Counted from the first letter of the stretch, positions 1-8,738 are shown. The stretch: 64,000 nucleotides of DNA from Acetivibrio sp964564015 (GCA_964564015.1 CAZLZR010000020.1:8204-72203), one strand, 5' to 3'. Notes: generated by a model from the sequence alone, not told the origin. Program-made: numbers and translations.

Positions 1-28
1 TTGGGCAACAGCACCCACAATACCAAGC

Positions 29-1336
29 TTATTTGACAATCGGCAGCTTCAAATGACTGTCCAGAATGTACTTCCATAACCATGCAAAATCAATTGAATT
101 TACCGATCCGTCCAAGTTAAGATCAGAATTTCTGACGTTGATTTGATTCGCACTAATTTGCCCTAATAAATAAGCTTTTAGGTTTGCCACATCTATAGAA
201 TTTATTTTGTCATCATTATTTACATCGCCATATAGCGTTAATATGTTCAAATCAATATTATCCACATCACTGTTGACATACAATGTACAAATTTCTTGTT
301 GATACAAAGCTACCGTTCCGGTTGGCGAATAGTACCCCTTTAAAATATAATTATTTTCTTGTGCACCATAGAGCACGCAGTATTCAGAATATTCGGGATA
401 AACAGTGATTTCATAATTGGCATAGTTAGCTCCCTCGGGAATTAACACCCCATTTTCTATATAATTTTCGAATTTCGTGGGCCCTGCAATTGTTATATGG
501 GTTGTATAGTATAAGGCAGACAAACTTACATAATAACCGCCTTCGTCGGCAACTTCACCATATGGCAGTCTAACTTTACCACTAATTATATTTCCTCTGT
601 CTAAGTATAGCTCTAAATCGGTATCGCTAAGTATCTTTGTTCTATCGCCAAGTTTATATGACGTTGGGCATACACCTGAAATATATTCATTAGTATTATA
701 ATTAAAGTAGTATCCCGAAGAATATAAAGGGAGATCTACTTCAAAGCTCCCCCTGTCTTCGCCTTTTTTGATAACTGCATTGACTTTATCATAAAAATAC
801 AAATCTCTCCTTGGATCACCATCGCATATATCATAGGGATCACTTTGTGCTGTGACATTTACTGTAACCGTTGAGTCACTCTGAGCAGTCAGCCCATTAG
901 GGAGCAATACAGTAGCTCTCACCTTTCTGCTCTCCACCAAAGTAATATTTACATTGGAGTAGTTTTCAAATTTGGTCAGTGTTTCAGCAAAATATTCAAA
1001 AGGCTCCTGGTTTTCTCCGGTGTAATAACTTACATTATAATACCCTTCAACAGGTTCCGCTAATTCACATCTGACCACGTATCCATTACCAAGGGACAAA
1101 ATACTCAAACAATAGCCTGTGCTGGTTTTCCCCTCTTCAATAATATATTCATGGCTAGATACAGACTTTGATGATTCTGCAATCACTTTCAGCTTAATAC
1201 CTCCTTCCGGTGCCACCTTTCCATCCGGCAAATATATGGTACCAAATATAGTTGGTGGAGGTGTCAAACCGTAGACATTGCAATATGAGACAGCAAATGT
1301 CAGAACCATAAAACAGATCATAAACATGCGTTTCAC
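29..1336 (-). CDS. Secreted type I dockerin protein with three repeated beta-type domains (cellulosome-associated)
   Basis: The 435-residue product begins with a signal peptide (about residues 1-23, MKRMFMICFMVLTFAVSYC...). Three related segments of roughly 110 residues follow, opening with GTIYLPDGKVAPEGG, ATVLLPNGLTAQSD and GKVRLPYGEVADEGG. They look like beta-sandwich modules of the carboxypeptidase-regulatory type (inference). The C-terminus (about 370-435) is a type I dockerin with two calcium-binding repeats, DVNNDDKINSIDVANLKAYL and DLNLDGSVNSIDFAWLWKYI, which would dock it onto a cohesin scaffoldin. No catalytic domain or carbohydrate-binding module is recognisable, so its role in the cellulosome is unknown. 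I place the start at the GTG at 1336: the upstream TTG touches the GGGGAG ribosome binding site, while the GTG is 9 nt from it and opens directly into the signal peptide. Confidence 0.85.
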   Translation of the reverse strand: MKRMFMICFMVLTFAVSYCNVYGLTPPPTIFGTIYLPDGKVAPEGGIKLKVIAESSKSVSSHEYIIEEGKTSTGYCLSILSLGNGYVVRCELAEPVEGYYNVSYYTGENQEPFEYFAETLTKFENYSNVNITLVESRKVRATVLLPNGLTAQSDSTVTVNVTAQSDPYDICDGDPRRDLYFYDKVNAVIKKGEDRGSFEVDLPLYSSGYYFNYNTNEYISGVCPTSYKLGDRTKILSDTDLELYLDRGNIISGKVRLPYGEVADEGGYYVSLSALYYTTHITIAGPTKFENYIENGVLIPEGANYANYEITVYPEYSEYCVLYGAQENNYILKGYYSPTGTVALYQQEICTLYVNSDVDNIDLNILTLYGDVNNDDKINSIDVANLKAYLLGQISANQINVRNSDLNLDGSVNSIDFAWLWKYILDSHLKLPIVK

Positions 1337-1503
1337 AATAATCAACTCCCCTTTTATAAATTAATAATTAATTTTATCATTAAAATATTTTAGTATGAAA
1401 ATAACTGAATAGAATTAGAAATTGAATTTCAATATATCTTATACAGATATTTTATCATTACTAGAGATAATTTACCAGTAAAGCATGTATTTAGATATTT
1501 AAA

Positions 1504-1623
1504 CTATTTTCCTTCAACATTATACTGTTGCAATGCAGATAATAATTGCGGGTTATATCTTCCATCATCAGTAATATTTTTATGGACAAATGCAACCATG
1601 ATAATTAAAAATAATCTTTTCAA
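1504..1623 (-). CDS. Possible 39-residue peptide with hydrophobic N-terminus
   Basis: A short reading frame starts at a TTG 28 bp after the MerR gene stop, with a GGGGGG ribosome binding site 6 nt upstream. It encodes 39 residues: a basic start (MKR), a hydrophobic stretch (LFLIIMVAFV) and a polar tail ending ALQQYNVEGK. This layout resembles small exported signalling pre-peptides, but I recognise no family and no paired receptor. A longer in-frame version starting at 1731 would overlap the MerR coding region and has no reason to be preferred. It could be chance; the ribosome binding site is the main support. Confidence 0.35.
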   Translation of the reverse strand: MKRLFLIIMVAFVHKNITDDGRYNPQLLSALQQYNVEGK

Positions 1624-1651
1624 AAATATCCCCCCATTGATTATTACAAAA

Positions 1652-2530
1652 TTATAACAGGCCAATACCATTGTCAGGAAGCTTCTGAAGCAATTTTTCA
1701 TTGGCTTTGAGCATATTATCGTAATAATCATTGTATTCCGGACTTAACTTACGCATTGCAGGAATGAATACTTCATAGTATCCGCTTGTTTCCCCAAACG
1801 TTCGGAACAAATTCATAAATTTAGCCATAATAGAGTTCGGATATTCATTTGATTTCTTAAATTCAGAGTATTTTATGATGCTCTCCTTATTACTTTCCCA
1901 GTATGATTCAAAGTCTTTAAAAGCATCCTGCATATTCATACTCATCATTTCAAGTCTCTCATCATCCATACCTGAATCCACTTCTTCAAATAGAGGTTTT
2001 ATCTCCTCGGGTATTTCGATGGATTCCATATTATCTAAAAAATCAATAATTATGTCATACATCCTTTTTTGTTCATCAGTTTTTATCGGTGCATTAAGAA
2101 ATTGTCCAAAATGAAGACTTAAATAGCGTCCAATATACCCCGGAAATGCCATCAGCAATTTTTCCTTAATGGTTATTTGTTGTTCCAGTAAATCAAGCTT
2201 TCTCTGTATATCTTCCATACTTTTTCCCCGCACCAGCTGTTCAATCAAATCTGTCCTGGCCAGCGCTGCCTTCGCTTTTATTTGCATCTCCTGCTTAATC
2301 GTCATCAAAGCAGAATCTTTGTCTTTGCTTTCAACCACCTGTTTAATTTGATCAATATTTAAGCCAAGCTTTCTCAACATAGCAATGGTATTCAAATTGC
2401 AAAGATCAGCTTCAGTAAACTCCCTGTATCCATTTTCTTTTGTTACGGGAAAAACCAGTCCCTTAGCTTGATAGTATTCTATTGCTTTCTTGGTTAATCC
2501 TGTCTGTTTGCATACTTCATTGATTTGCAT
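1652..2530 (-). CDS. MerR family transcriptional regulator
   Basis: This 292-residue protein has an N-terminal MerR winged-helix domain (about 1-70: INEVCKQTGLTKKAIEYYQ, then NGYREFTEADLCNL). A dimerisation coiled coil follows (about 75-125), then a long C-terminal region of about 165 residues, acidic and Met-rich, presumably for effector sensing. The ligand cannot be read from sequence. I take the ATG at 2530 as the start, 9 nt after GGAGGTG; the upstream GTG at 2542 overlaps that ribosome binding site. The promoter just upstream has the 19-bp spacer typical of MerR-activated promoters, so the gene is probably autoregulated. No obvious target operon adjoins it apart from the small peptide frame downstream. 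Confidence 0.85.
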   Translation of the reverse strand: MQINEVCKQTGLTKKAIEYYQAKGLVFPVTKENGYREFTEADLCNLNTIAMLRKLGLNIDQIKQVVESKDKDSALMTIKQEMQIKAKAALARTDLIEQLVRGKSMEDIQRKLDLLEQQITIKEKLLMAFPGYIGRYLSLHFGQFLNAPIKTDEQKRMYDIIIDFLDNMESIEIPEEIKPLFEEVDSGMDDERLEMMSMNMQDAFKDFESYWESNKESIIKYSEFKKSNEYPNSIMAKFMNLFRTFGETSGYYEVFIPAMRKLSPEYNDYYDNMLKANEKLLQKLPDNGIGLL

Positions 2531-2555
2531 TACTTTGGCCACCTCCCTATCATAA

Positions 2556-2586
2556 AGTTTAAGCTATAACCCAAGGTGACAGTCAA
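2556..2586 (-). promoter_or_regulatory. MerR-type promoter with 19-bp spacer
   Basis: On the minus strand, TTGACT (2586-2581) and TAAACT (2561-2556) are separated by 19 bp. The overlong spacer is the hallmark of promoters that MerR regulators activate by DNA distortion. It lies 26 bp upstream of the MerR start, suggesting autoregulation. Confidence 0.6.
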
Positions 2587-2753
2587 GTACCTAATGAATA
2601 AAAGCAAAATGATTAATATGATTTTACACCATTATTTTACATAACACAATGGCATTCTTCTTAGCTTTTCCATGTGTATTCAAAAACAGAATGTGGTATT
2701 AATTGGGCTCAGGGTCTCCTTGATTTCCGATAATTGCCATATTTAAATTTCTG

Positions 2754-2782
2754 TTGAAAAATTCAATACGAAGGTGTATAAT
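2754..2782 (+). promoter_or_regulatory. Sigma-A promoter of gltX
   Basis: TTGAAA (2754-2759), a 17-bp spacer and TATAAT (2777-2782). Transcription would start near 2789, giving a leader of about 150 nt before the ATG at 2942. The rest of the 400-bp gap between the MerR gene and gltX holds only this promoter, the MerR promoter and the leader hairpins. Confidence 0.65.
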
Positions 2783-2872
2783 ATTCAGATGTAATTGTAA
2801 TGTAGAGCAAAACAACTGGAGTTGTTATTCTAGGTTGCAGTTTCTGTTGCGATATGATTATCAAAATGAAAG

Positions 2873-2908
2873 AGACGGTTTTTTGTTAGAAAACAAAGGA
2901 AACCGTCT
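2873..2908 (+). promoter_or_regulatory. Hairpin in the gltX leader (possible attenuator)
   Basis: AGACGGTTT (2873-2881) pairs with AAACCGTCT (2900-2908), giving a 9-bp stem followed by only a weak T stretch (TTAATTATAATT). A smaller hairpin, AACAACT/AGTTGTT, lies near 2810-2825. No T-box motif (GGTACCGCG-like) is present, so any attenuation would work another way. The weak T tract makes it a poor terminator. Confidence 0.35.
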
Positions 2909-2941
2909 TTAATTATAATTATAAGGAAATGGGGAATAATC

Positions 2942-4582
2942 ATGGATTACAAAAAATTAGCCGATTTACTTTTTCCAAACATCACAAAATCTATAGAATA
3001 TTATGAACAAACTGTTTTTCCAGATAGAAACTTAAGTGAAGGAGCAAAAGTCACCAGACTTGCACCAAGCCCAACAGGTTTTATCCATTTGGGCAATCTT
3101 TATGGAGCTTTCGTTGATGAACGCTTGGCTCATCAAAGCAACGGCATATTTATGCTCCGTATAGAAGACACTGATGAGAAAAGAAAAGTTGAAGGTGCAG
3201 TAGAACTCATTATTTCCTCCCTCGAGTATTTTGGTTTAAAATTTGATGAAGGTGCGGGAATTGACGGAGAAATAGGAAACTACGGGCCATACTACCAAAG
3301 CAACCGAGGAGAAATCTACCAGACGATTGCAAAACACCTGGTCGAAAACGGCAGAGCTTATCCTTGCTTCTGTTCCGAAGAAGAACTCGAGGAAATAAGG
3401 CAACAGCAAGAAGCCGAGAAGGTAAATACCGGTTACTACGGCAAGTGGGCTAAATACAGAGATTTACCCCTTGAAGATGTTCAAAAACATATGGAAAATG
3501 GCGAAAGCTTTGTTCTTCGCTTCAAATCAATGGGTAATCCTGATAAAAACTTTGAATTGGATGATGCCATAAGGGGACACCTTTCGATTCCCGAAAACAA
3601 TCAGGACGTGGTTATTCTGAAGGCCAATGGAATACCTACATATCATTTTGCCCATGTTGTAGATGATCATCTTATGAAAGTTACCCATGTAATAAGAGGA
3701 GAAGAATGGCTTTCAACCTTGCCTATACACTACGAATTGTTTACAACCTTAGACTGGGAATTGCCGGTATACTGCCATACAGCGCATTTGATGAAGATTG
3801 ATGAAGGAGTAAAGAGAAAGCTTTCAAAGAGAAAAGATCCTGAACTGGGATTGGAATATTACATGAAATTAGGATACCATCCTGCTACGGTCAGAGAATA
3901 CCTTCTAACCATTTTGAACTCTAACTTCGAAGAGTGGAGAATTGAAAACCCCGACAGCAGTGTTTTTGATTTCAAATTCACTTTGGAGAAAATGAGCAAT
4001 TCCGGTGCTCTGTTTGATTTGAACAAACTTAATGATATAAGCAAAAATGTACTGGTAAAAATTCCAGTGGAAGAAATCTATGATTTCCTGCTTAAATGGG
4101 CTACGGATTATAAAACAGAAATTGTTGACCTCTTAACAGAACAAAAAGATGATGTAATAAAATTGTTGTCAGTTGGCAGAAATACCGACAAACCACGTAA
4201 GGATCTGGTTTATTGTGAGCAGATATTTGAATTTATCAATTATTTCTTTGAAGATTACTTTAAAATTATTGATAAATATCCTGAGAACATAGATGATGCA
4301 GAGGCTAAAAAGATTCTAAAGGCTTATCTGGAGACCTATGATCACAGTGATGACCAGACACAATGGTTTGCTAAGGTAACAGAAATAGCAATATCAAACG
4401 GATATGCGGCAAAACCGAAGGAGTACAAGAAGAATCCTGAAATGTATAAAGGTCATGTTGGTGATGTGAGTACTGTCATAAGGATAGCCCTTGTTGGTCG
4501 CAGCACTTCACCGGACATCTGGGAACTTCAGCAGATTATGGGTGAAGAAAAAGTACGTGAAAGAATTAAGAATTTGGTATAG
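2942..4582 (+). CDS. gltX: Glutamyl-tRNA synthetase
   Basis: Class I aminoacyl-tRNA synthetase that charges tRNA-Glu in the cytoplasm. The 546-residue product has the HIGH-type signature PSPTGFIHLGN (about residues 42-52) and the KMSKS-type loop KLSKRKDPELG. It also has the typical catalytic-domain segments RIEDTDEKRKVEGA and VIRGEEWLSTLPIHYELF. At 546 residues it is somewhat longer than the common ~490-residue bacterial enzyme, with about 30 extra residues before the HIGH motif. Whether it discriminates between tRNA-Glu and tRNA-Gln cannot be read here. It has its own promoter and a hairpin-containing leader and looks monocistronic. Start: ATG preceded by GGAAATGGGG. Confidence 0.95.
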   Translation: MDYKKLADLLFPNITKSIEYYEQTVFPDRNLSEGAKVTRLAPSPTGFIHLGNLYGAFVDERLAHQSNGIFMLRIEDTDEKRKVEGAVELIISSLEYFGLKFDEGAGIDGEIGNYGPYYQSNRGEIYQTIAKHLVENGRAYPCFCSEEELEEIRQQQEAEKVNTGYYGKWAKYRDLPLEDVQKHMENGESFVLRFKSMGNPDKNFELDDAIRGHLSIPENNQDVVILKANGIPTYHFAHVVDDHLMKVTHVIRGEEWLSTLPIHYELFTTLDWELPVYCHTAHLMKIDEGVKRKLSKRKDPELGLEYYMKLGYHPATVREYLLTILNSNFEEWRIENPDSSVFDFKFTLEKMSNSGALFDLNKLNDISKNVLVKIPVEEIYDFLLKWATDYKTEIVDLLTEQKDDVIKLLSVGRNTDKPRKDLVYCEQIFEFINYFFEDYFKIIDKYPENIDDAEAKKILKAYLETYDHSDDQTQWFAKVTEIAISNGYAAKPKEYKKNPEMYKGHVGDVSTVIRIALVGRSTSPDIWELQQIMGEEKVRERIKNLV

Positions 4583-4641
4583 TGATTTTAATGGTGCATA
4601 AAATAATCTTTACCAGATTATAAGTCTTAAAAATTTTTATA

Positions 4642-4670
4642 TTGCATTTCACTTAAAGATATGTTAAAAT
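4642..4670 (+). promoter_or_regulatory. Promoter upstream of the ammonium transporter gene
   Basis: TTGCAT (4642-4647), a 17-bp spacer and TAAAAT (4665-4670). Initiation near 4677 would give a leader of about 205 nt containing two strong hairpins before the ATG at 4883. Confidence 0.5.
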
Positions 4671-4713
4671 TCTTTTAATTATTTGTCGATGATGCACAAT
4701 TAATTGAGCGAAG

Positions 4714-4750
4714 ACGCTTTTGAGTTTACATAACTCGAAGGCGTTTTTTT
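4714..4750 (+). terminator. Intrinsic terminator / attenuator in the ammonium transporter leader
   Basis: A 13-bp stem (4714-4726 with 4732-4744, including G-U pairs) closes a TACAT loop and runs into seven T residues (4744-4750). It ends gltX transcription and, because the likely promoter for the transporter gene lies upstream of it, may also act as an attenuator. A short alternative hairpin, AGCG-AAGA-CGCT, overlaps its 5' side at about 4707-4718. Confidence 0.75.
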
Positions 4751-4790
4751 ATTGGTATGAAATGCGCATATCAATATTAAGGCAATGTGG

Positions 4791-4831
4791 CCTCCAAACC
4801 CTATCAGGTACCGATAGGGTTTGGAGGTTTT
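4791..4831 (+). promoter_or_regulatory. Long perfect hairpin just upstream of the ammonium transporter gene
   Basis: A perfect 15-bp stem: CCTCCAAACCCTATC (4791-4805) pairs with GATAGGGTTTGGAGG (4813-4827) around a 7-nt loop, followed by TTTTGC. It is the second terminator-like structure in the leader and ends about 50 bp before the start codon, a layout expected for regulated readthrough. Confidence 0.6.
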
Positions 4832-4882
4832 GCATTCTTCTCGCTTTTATAAAAAACTACATAATGAAAGGATAATGTTAAA

Positions 4883-6181
4883 ATGAAAAACCTGGACAGT
4901 ATTTTAACAAGCAGCAACATCTTATTTATGTTCTTAGGAGCTGTCATGATTTTTGCTATGCATGCCGGCTTTGCATTTCTGGAAGTGGGATCGGTTCGAA
5001 AGAAAAATCAGGCAAATGCTTTGGTTAAGATTATTACCGACTGGTCAATATCCACTCTGGCATATTTTGTTATTGGATTTCCTATAGCTTATGGTATTAG
5101 CTTTTTTAAGTCTGCAGATAAAATTGCAACTATGGGTTTTATCGATCAGACCTCTGTACCTGGATTTGACTTAATGCATTTTTTCTTTTTATTAACTTTC
5201 GCAGCAGCAATCCCGGCAATAATATCCGGTGGTATAGCCGAAAGGGCTAAGTTTTGGCCTCAGGTAATTGCAGGCGGTATTTTTGCCGGAATAATATATC
5301 CTATATTCGAATCTATGGTTTGGGGACAGAATGGATGGTTTCAAGATTTCATATCTTACCTTGGTAAAGCTCCACTTCACGATTACGCAGGTTCTATAGT
5401 AGTGCATTCAATTGGTGGCTGGCTTGCTTTACCTGCTATAATGATCCTCGGTCCCAGACTAGGCAGATACAATAAAAACAAGTCAGTTCCAATCCCTGTA
5501 AGCAATATTCCTGTGCTTGGACTAGGAAGTTGGATACTGGCTGTCGGTTGGTTTGGCTTTAATGTAATGAGTGCACAAAACTTTAGTAACATTTCATCAC
5601 TGGTTGCAATCAACTCACTCTTTGCTATGGTTGGCGGTATACTATCTGCTCTTGTCCTGTCAAAAAATGATCCTACCGCAATATATAACGGTGCACTTGC
5701 AGGCTTGATTGCCGTATGTTCAGGGTCTGATTTATTCCACCCTTTATGTGCATTGGTAGTAGGCGGTATCGGATCTTTAATATTTATAAAGGTATTCCAT
5801 TTTGAAACTGAAATATTGAAAATCGATGACGTACTTGGTGTCTGGCCCCTTCATGGTGTTGTAGGCTCTTGGGGAGGTATAGCAGCAGGCATTTTTGGCT
5901 CAAGTTTTTTTGGAGGTACAGGCGGTGTCAGTTTCGTGTCTCAATTTGCCGGTACATTGTCAGCAATATTATTTGCAGGTATAAGCGGCTTTATAGTCTA
6001 CAAAGTACTTGATAAAACTCTAGGTATAAGGATATCAAAGGAAGAAGAGCTGATCGGGTGTGATGTTTCAATTCACAACACTAGCGCTTATCCGGAAGAG
6101 CAAAGTATCGAATTAGACAGCCGTAAGGAATTAGAATACATAGACTATAATTTGAGTGAATTAAATAAAAAAATTGTTTGA
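4883..6181 (+). CDS. amt: Ammonium transporter (Amt/MEP/Rh family)
   Basis: Integral membrane channel for ammonium uptake, 432 residues with the usual eleven hydrophobic segments. The conserved Asp and first pore His are visible in DYAGSIVVHSIGGW and the second pore His in GVWPLHGVVGSWGG. The cytoplasmic tail after residue ~390 is acidic and polar. Amt channels are normally gated by a PII protein (GlnK), but no glnK gene adjoins this copy. The ribosome binding site is GAAAGGA, about 10 nt before the ATG. The two leader hairpins suggest expression is set by nitrogen-responsive readthrough (inference). Confidence 0.95.
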   Translation: MKNLDSILTSSNILFMFLGAVMIFAMHAGFAFLEVGSVRKKNQANALVKIITDWSISTLAYFVIGFPIAYGISFFKSADKIATMGFIDQTSVPGFDLMHFFFLLTFAAAIPAIISGGIAERAKFWPQVIAGGIFAGIIYPIFESMVWGQNGWFQDFISYLGKAPLHDYAGSIVVHSIGGWLALPAIMILGPRLGRYNKNKSVPIPVSNIPVLGLGSWILAVGWFGFNVMSAQNFSNISSLVAINSLFAMVGGILSALVLSKNDPTAIYNGALAGLIAVCSGSDLFHPLCALVVGGIGSLIFIKVFHFETEILKIDDVLGVWPLHGVVGSWGGIAAGIFGSSFFGGTGGVSFVSQFAGTLSAILFAGISGFIVYKVLDKTLGIRISKEEELIGCDVSIHNTSAYPEEQSIELDSRKELEYIDYNLSELNKKIV

Positions 6182-6261
6182 TAAAAACCTCACAATAGCA
6201 CTGAATTCTACAGGAATTCGTCTGTTGAATTACCAGCTGTGTATTATCTCTATGAAAATTC

Positions 6262-6303
6262 AACTTAAGGGGAATATTATTTTACTAATACTTCCCTTAA
6301 GTT
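6262..6303 (+). terminator. Terminator hairpin after the ammonium transporter gene
   Basis: AACTTAAGGGGAA (6262-6274) pairs with TTCCCTTAAGTT (6292-6303), with one bulged G, followed by TTCTGG. It lies 80 bp past the stop codon and is the first of three consecutive stem-loops in this gap. Confidence 0.6.
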
Positions 6304-6318
6304 TTCTGGTCTATATAA

Positions 6319-6410
6319 ATCACGAAAATGATAATTCATTGGATAAATTTTATTTTCGTGATATTGTATTAAGGAAATTGAAGCGCGATGAAAATCTTTA
6401 TCGCGTTCAA
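6319..6410. repeat. Two further stem-loops between amt and the LuxR gene
   Basis: First stem: ATCACGAAAAT (6319-6329) with ATTTTCGTGAT (6352-6362), 11 bp perfect. Second stem: TTGAA+CGCGAT (6378-6389, one bulged G) with ATCGCG+TTCAA (6400-6410). Neither is followed by a strong T run on the plus strand. They lie between convergent genes and may serve as bidirectional terminators or RNA-end protectors. Confidence 0.5.
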
Positions 6411-6464
6411 TATAATTAACTATCGATTAAGATTACTTAAGCATTTGTTCAAGAAAAACTGTAA

Positions 6465-7289
6465 TTATGCGTGTTTACTGTACAAATCGTAAAATGACAA
6501 TTCATTGAGCATCAATGCTTTAACTACTGCATCAACCCTGGTACTTGCATTTAGCTTTTTAAATATAAGTTGATTGTGATATTTTATTGTAGGTAAAGAC
6601 AGTTTTAATTCCTGAGATATTTGTTCATCTGAAAATCCTTGTGCTATCATTCCTAAAATCATATTTTGCTTTTCTGTCAGTTTTTGAAACAGGTTTAGCT
6701 CTTCACAACCGGAATTGCTAATTTGAGAGCTTTCACTATAAATATTAATTGCCAACAGTTCCATCAGACCTATCAGAGCGTTGATTATGGGATTCGCCAG
6801 ACTTATTACTGATATATAACAATGAATTACTCCTTTATGAACAATAGGTATACAATACTCATGCAAATTTCTCAACTTATTGCTGTAATGAAAAGCAGGA
6901 TATATGTATACAGGCCTTTTGAGTAGTTTAGCCAATGTAATAGCGTTTGTTCCAATACTTTCATCAGAGAAAGAAACTCCAGATTCAAAAAATCCACTAT
7001 ATTGTGACCAACATAAAACAGACCCAGGCTTTTTCCTTAAGCCTACCAGATAACCTTGTGAATTTACCAGAGTAAAACAGTATTCACCCTTTACGTTTTT
7101 TATGGTATCCAAATGTCTATGCATAAAATCATTAAATTTATTTAGATAATTGTTCTTTTTCACAACTGTTTTAAGTTCATCAGCAGAAAGTTTTTTCAAT
7201 GGCTTTTCCAAATCTCTTGAAAGACCTTTCTCGCTGCATACTTCCCACGATCTCAATAAGCTTTGATATAGCTGTATGTCATTTGTCAT
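6465..7289 (-). CDS. LuxR-type transcriptional regulator with N-terminal GAF-like sensor
   Basis: The 274-residue protein ends in a LuxR/GerE helix-turn-helix (about 210-270: LTEKQNMILGMIAQGFSDEQ, then LPTIKYHNQLIFKKL). The N-terminal two thirds resemble the GAF-type sensor of AcoR-like activators, including GVSFSDESIGTNAITLAKLL and a following conserved block HEYCIPIVHKGVIHCYISV. The effector is unknown. I chose the ATG at 7289 because GGGGGAG lies 8 nt upstream; a longer frame from a TTG at 7352 lacks a ribosome binding site. It is convergent with amt and divergent from the HTH/membrane gene at 7614, which it might regulate (inference from position only). Confidence 0.8.
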   Translation of the reverse strand: MTNDIQLYQSLLRSWEVCSEKGLSRDLEKPLKKLSADELKTVVKKNNYLNKFNDFMHRHLDTIKNVKGEYCFTLVNSQGYLVGLRKKPGSVLCWSQYSGFFESGVSFSDESIGTNAITLAKLLKRPVYIYPAFHYSNKLRNLHEYCIPIVHKGVIHCYISVISLANPIINALIGLMELLAINIYSESSQISNSGCEELNLFQKLTEKQNMILGMIAQGFSDEQISQELKLSLPTIKYHNQLIFKKLNASTRVDAVVKALMLNELSFYDLYSKHA

Positions 7290-7468
7290 CCTGTATCTCC
7301 CCCTGTGAGCTGCTGAGCCCATCAACTCAATATGAAAGTTTTTAGAAATCAACTTTTTTCCTGTCTATAAATTACCTTGATAGAAATTCTATCACAATAT
7401 TTAAGTACTATGATTGCGTTATACTTGACCACTTCATGAGAAACAAATGCAGATTTTGTGCATAGTTG

Positions 7469-7497
7469 TTGATGCACCAGTCAAAACGTGATATTAT
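7469..7497 (+). promoter_or_regulatory. Promoter of the HTH/TPR gene group
   Basis: TTGATG (7469-7474), a 17-bp spacer and TATTAT (7492-7497), with a leader of about 110 nt to the ATG at 7614. A short hairpin (ACTGTTTTT/AAAAACAGT) lies at about 7510-7530. The remainder of the 324-bp gap after the LuxR start shows nothing else. Confidence 0.5.
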
Positions 7498-7613
7498 AGT
7501 AAATAATTATACTGTTTTTTACAAAAACAGTCCCTTTTATAGCTTTTTTGTAAATAGCGTTAAAAATATGCATATATATCCAAGTTCTACTCATTTTAGG
7601 GGGAGTATTAGCT

Positions 7614-8738
7614 ATGAGAAATAATGCTATAAATTTTGAAAACATCTTAAATATTATTTTTAAAACAACAACGAAAAGTGCTCAGTTTTTCGCTGATTGC
7701 TATTTAAAGAAAGATATATCAATTATTTCTAGATGGAAAAATAATATTGTTGTCCCAAAAATTGAAGATTTAAGAAAGATTGTCGAATTTGCTAAAAGTG
7801 AATCTACTGGCGTACAGCGTGTTGTAATAAAGGATGAAATCACTAAACTACTTAAAAGTTCTCCAATAAAAAAAGATATACTTGAAATCATACTGGAAAA
7901 GGAAAATTTTGAAGACTTCCTGATGGAAACCTTGAGTGCCTTATCAATTGATTATAAGGACATAATTAGTGAAAATAATGAAGATAATATTTGTGACCAA
8001 AAAACACAGCAGTGCAAAGATTTCAAATCAATTGATAAGGAGACTCACGAAAGTAATCATAATGAAGAGAAGGATGTTGTCGGCAATTACACTGGTGTAG
8101 TCCAATTTGATTTACTTATGTTAAGGAAAAAAGGAAAAAAACAAACAGAGTTTGCGGGTGAAATAAAAAAAGATATAGACCTCAGCCTTAGTGCAAAACA
8201 AGGTGATATAAATAAAATCGGTAAATATATACTTAACAGAATGACAATCGGTATAATTGTTTTAGTATCTATTTCAGGATTCTTAATAACTCAGGCAGCA
8301 GATAACGGTCATAACAAAGGTTCAAAAGATACCTATCCAAGCGAAGGAATAACCCCTGTAGTTACAGCTGCAGTTACAACCCCAGTTAAATCAACACCGA
8401 TAGTTTCTAAAATCCATACCCCAAGTGAATCAGATGGAAACAAACTAAATAAGACTCCAATCCCAACACCTGAAACTTTACTTGATGATTACATTATTCA
8501 AACCCAAACACCCATACTTGTCCCAGCCCCTACTCCATCTTCATCCCAAGAAATCTATGTCTCTCCCGCTTCAAAAAAAGGACAAGACAAAAGCTCTACT
8601 ACATATAATAAAGAAACAGATCATAATAATTCAAATACTAATTCGACCAATAATGGGGTAATAAATAACTTTAACATAACCTTTGAAGGAAATGATAATG
8701 ATATAGCGGTTGGAAATTCAACAATTATTAAAGAATAA
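7614..8738 (+). CDS. HTH and single-span membrane protein with Pro/Thr/Ser-rich exterior
   Basis: 374 residues. The N-terminal ~65 residues look like an XRE-type helix-turn-helix (SAQFFADCYLKKDISIISRW followed by KNNIVVPKIEDLRKIVEFA). A charged cytoplasmic region follows, then one membrane segment at about 206-226 (RMTIGIIVLVSISGFLITQA). After it comes a long Pro/Thr/Ser-rich linker and a C-terminal motif NITFEGNDNDIAVGNSTI. RodZ-like and anti-sigma-like proteins share this DNA-binding-inside, tail-outside layout, but I do not recognise a specific family. The C-terminal motif reappears in both downstream TPR proteins, so the three probably work together. Ribosome binding site GGGGGAG, 8 nt before the ATG. 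Confidence 0.7.
   Translation: MRNNAINFENILNIIFKTTTKSAQFFADCYLKKDISIISRWKNNIVVPKIEDLRKIVEFAKSESTGVQRVVIKDEITKLLKSSPIKKDILEIILEKENFEDFLMETLSALSIDYKDIISENNEDNICDQKTQQCKDFKSIDKETHESNHNEEKDVVGNYTGVVQFDLLMLRKKGKKQTEFAGEIKKDIDLSLSAKQGDINKIGKYILNRMTIGIIVLVSISGFLITQAADNGHNKGSKDTYPSEGITPVVTAAVTTPVKSTPIVSKIHTPSESDGNKLNKTPIPTPETLLDDYIIQTQTPILVPAPTPSSSQEIYVSPASKKGQDKSSTTYNKETDHNNSNTNSTNNGVINNFNITFEGNDNDIAVGNSTIIKE

Noticed and set aside
2942..4582. T-box control of gltX
   Set aside because: The leader has hairpins but no GGTACCGCG-type T-box sequence, unlike the clear example near 63600.
6174..6419. 81-residue open frame after amt
   Set aside because: It starts at a TTG with no ribosome binding site, overlaps the amt stop and runs through three consecutive stem-loops, so it is almost certainly non-coding.
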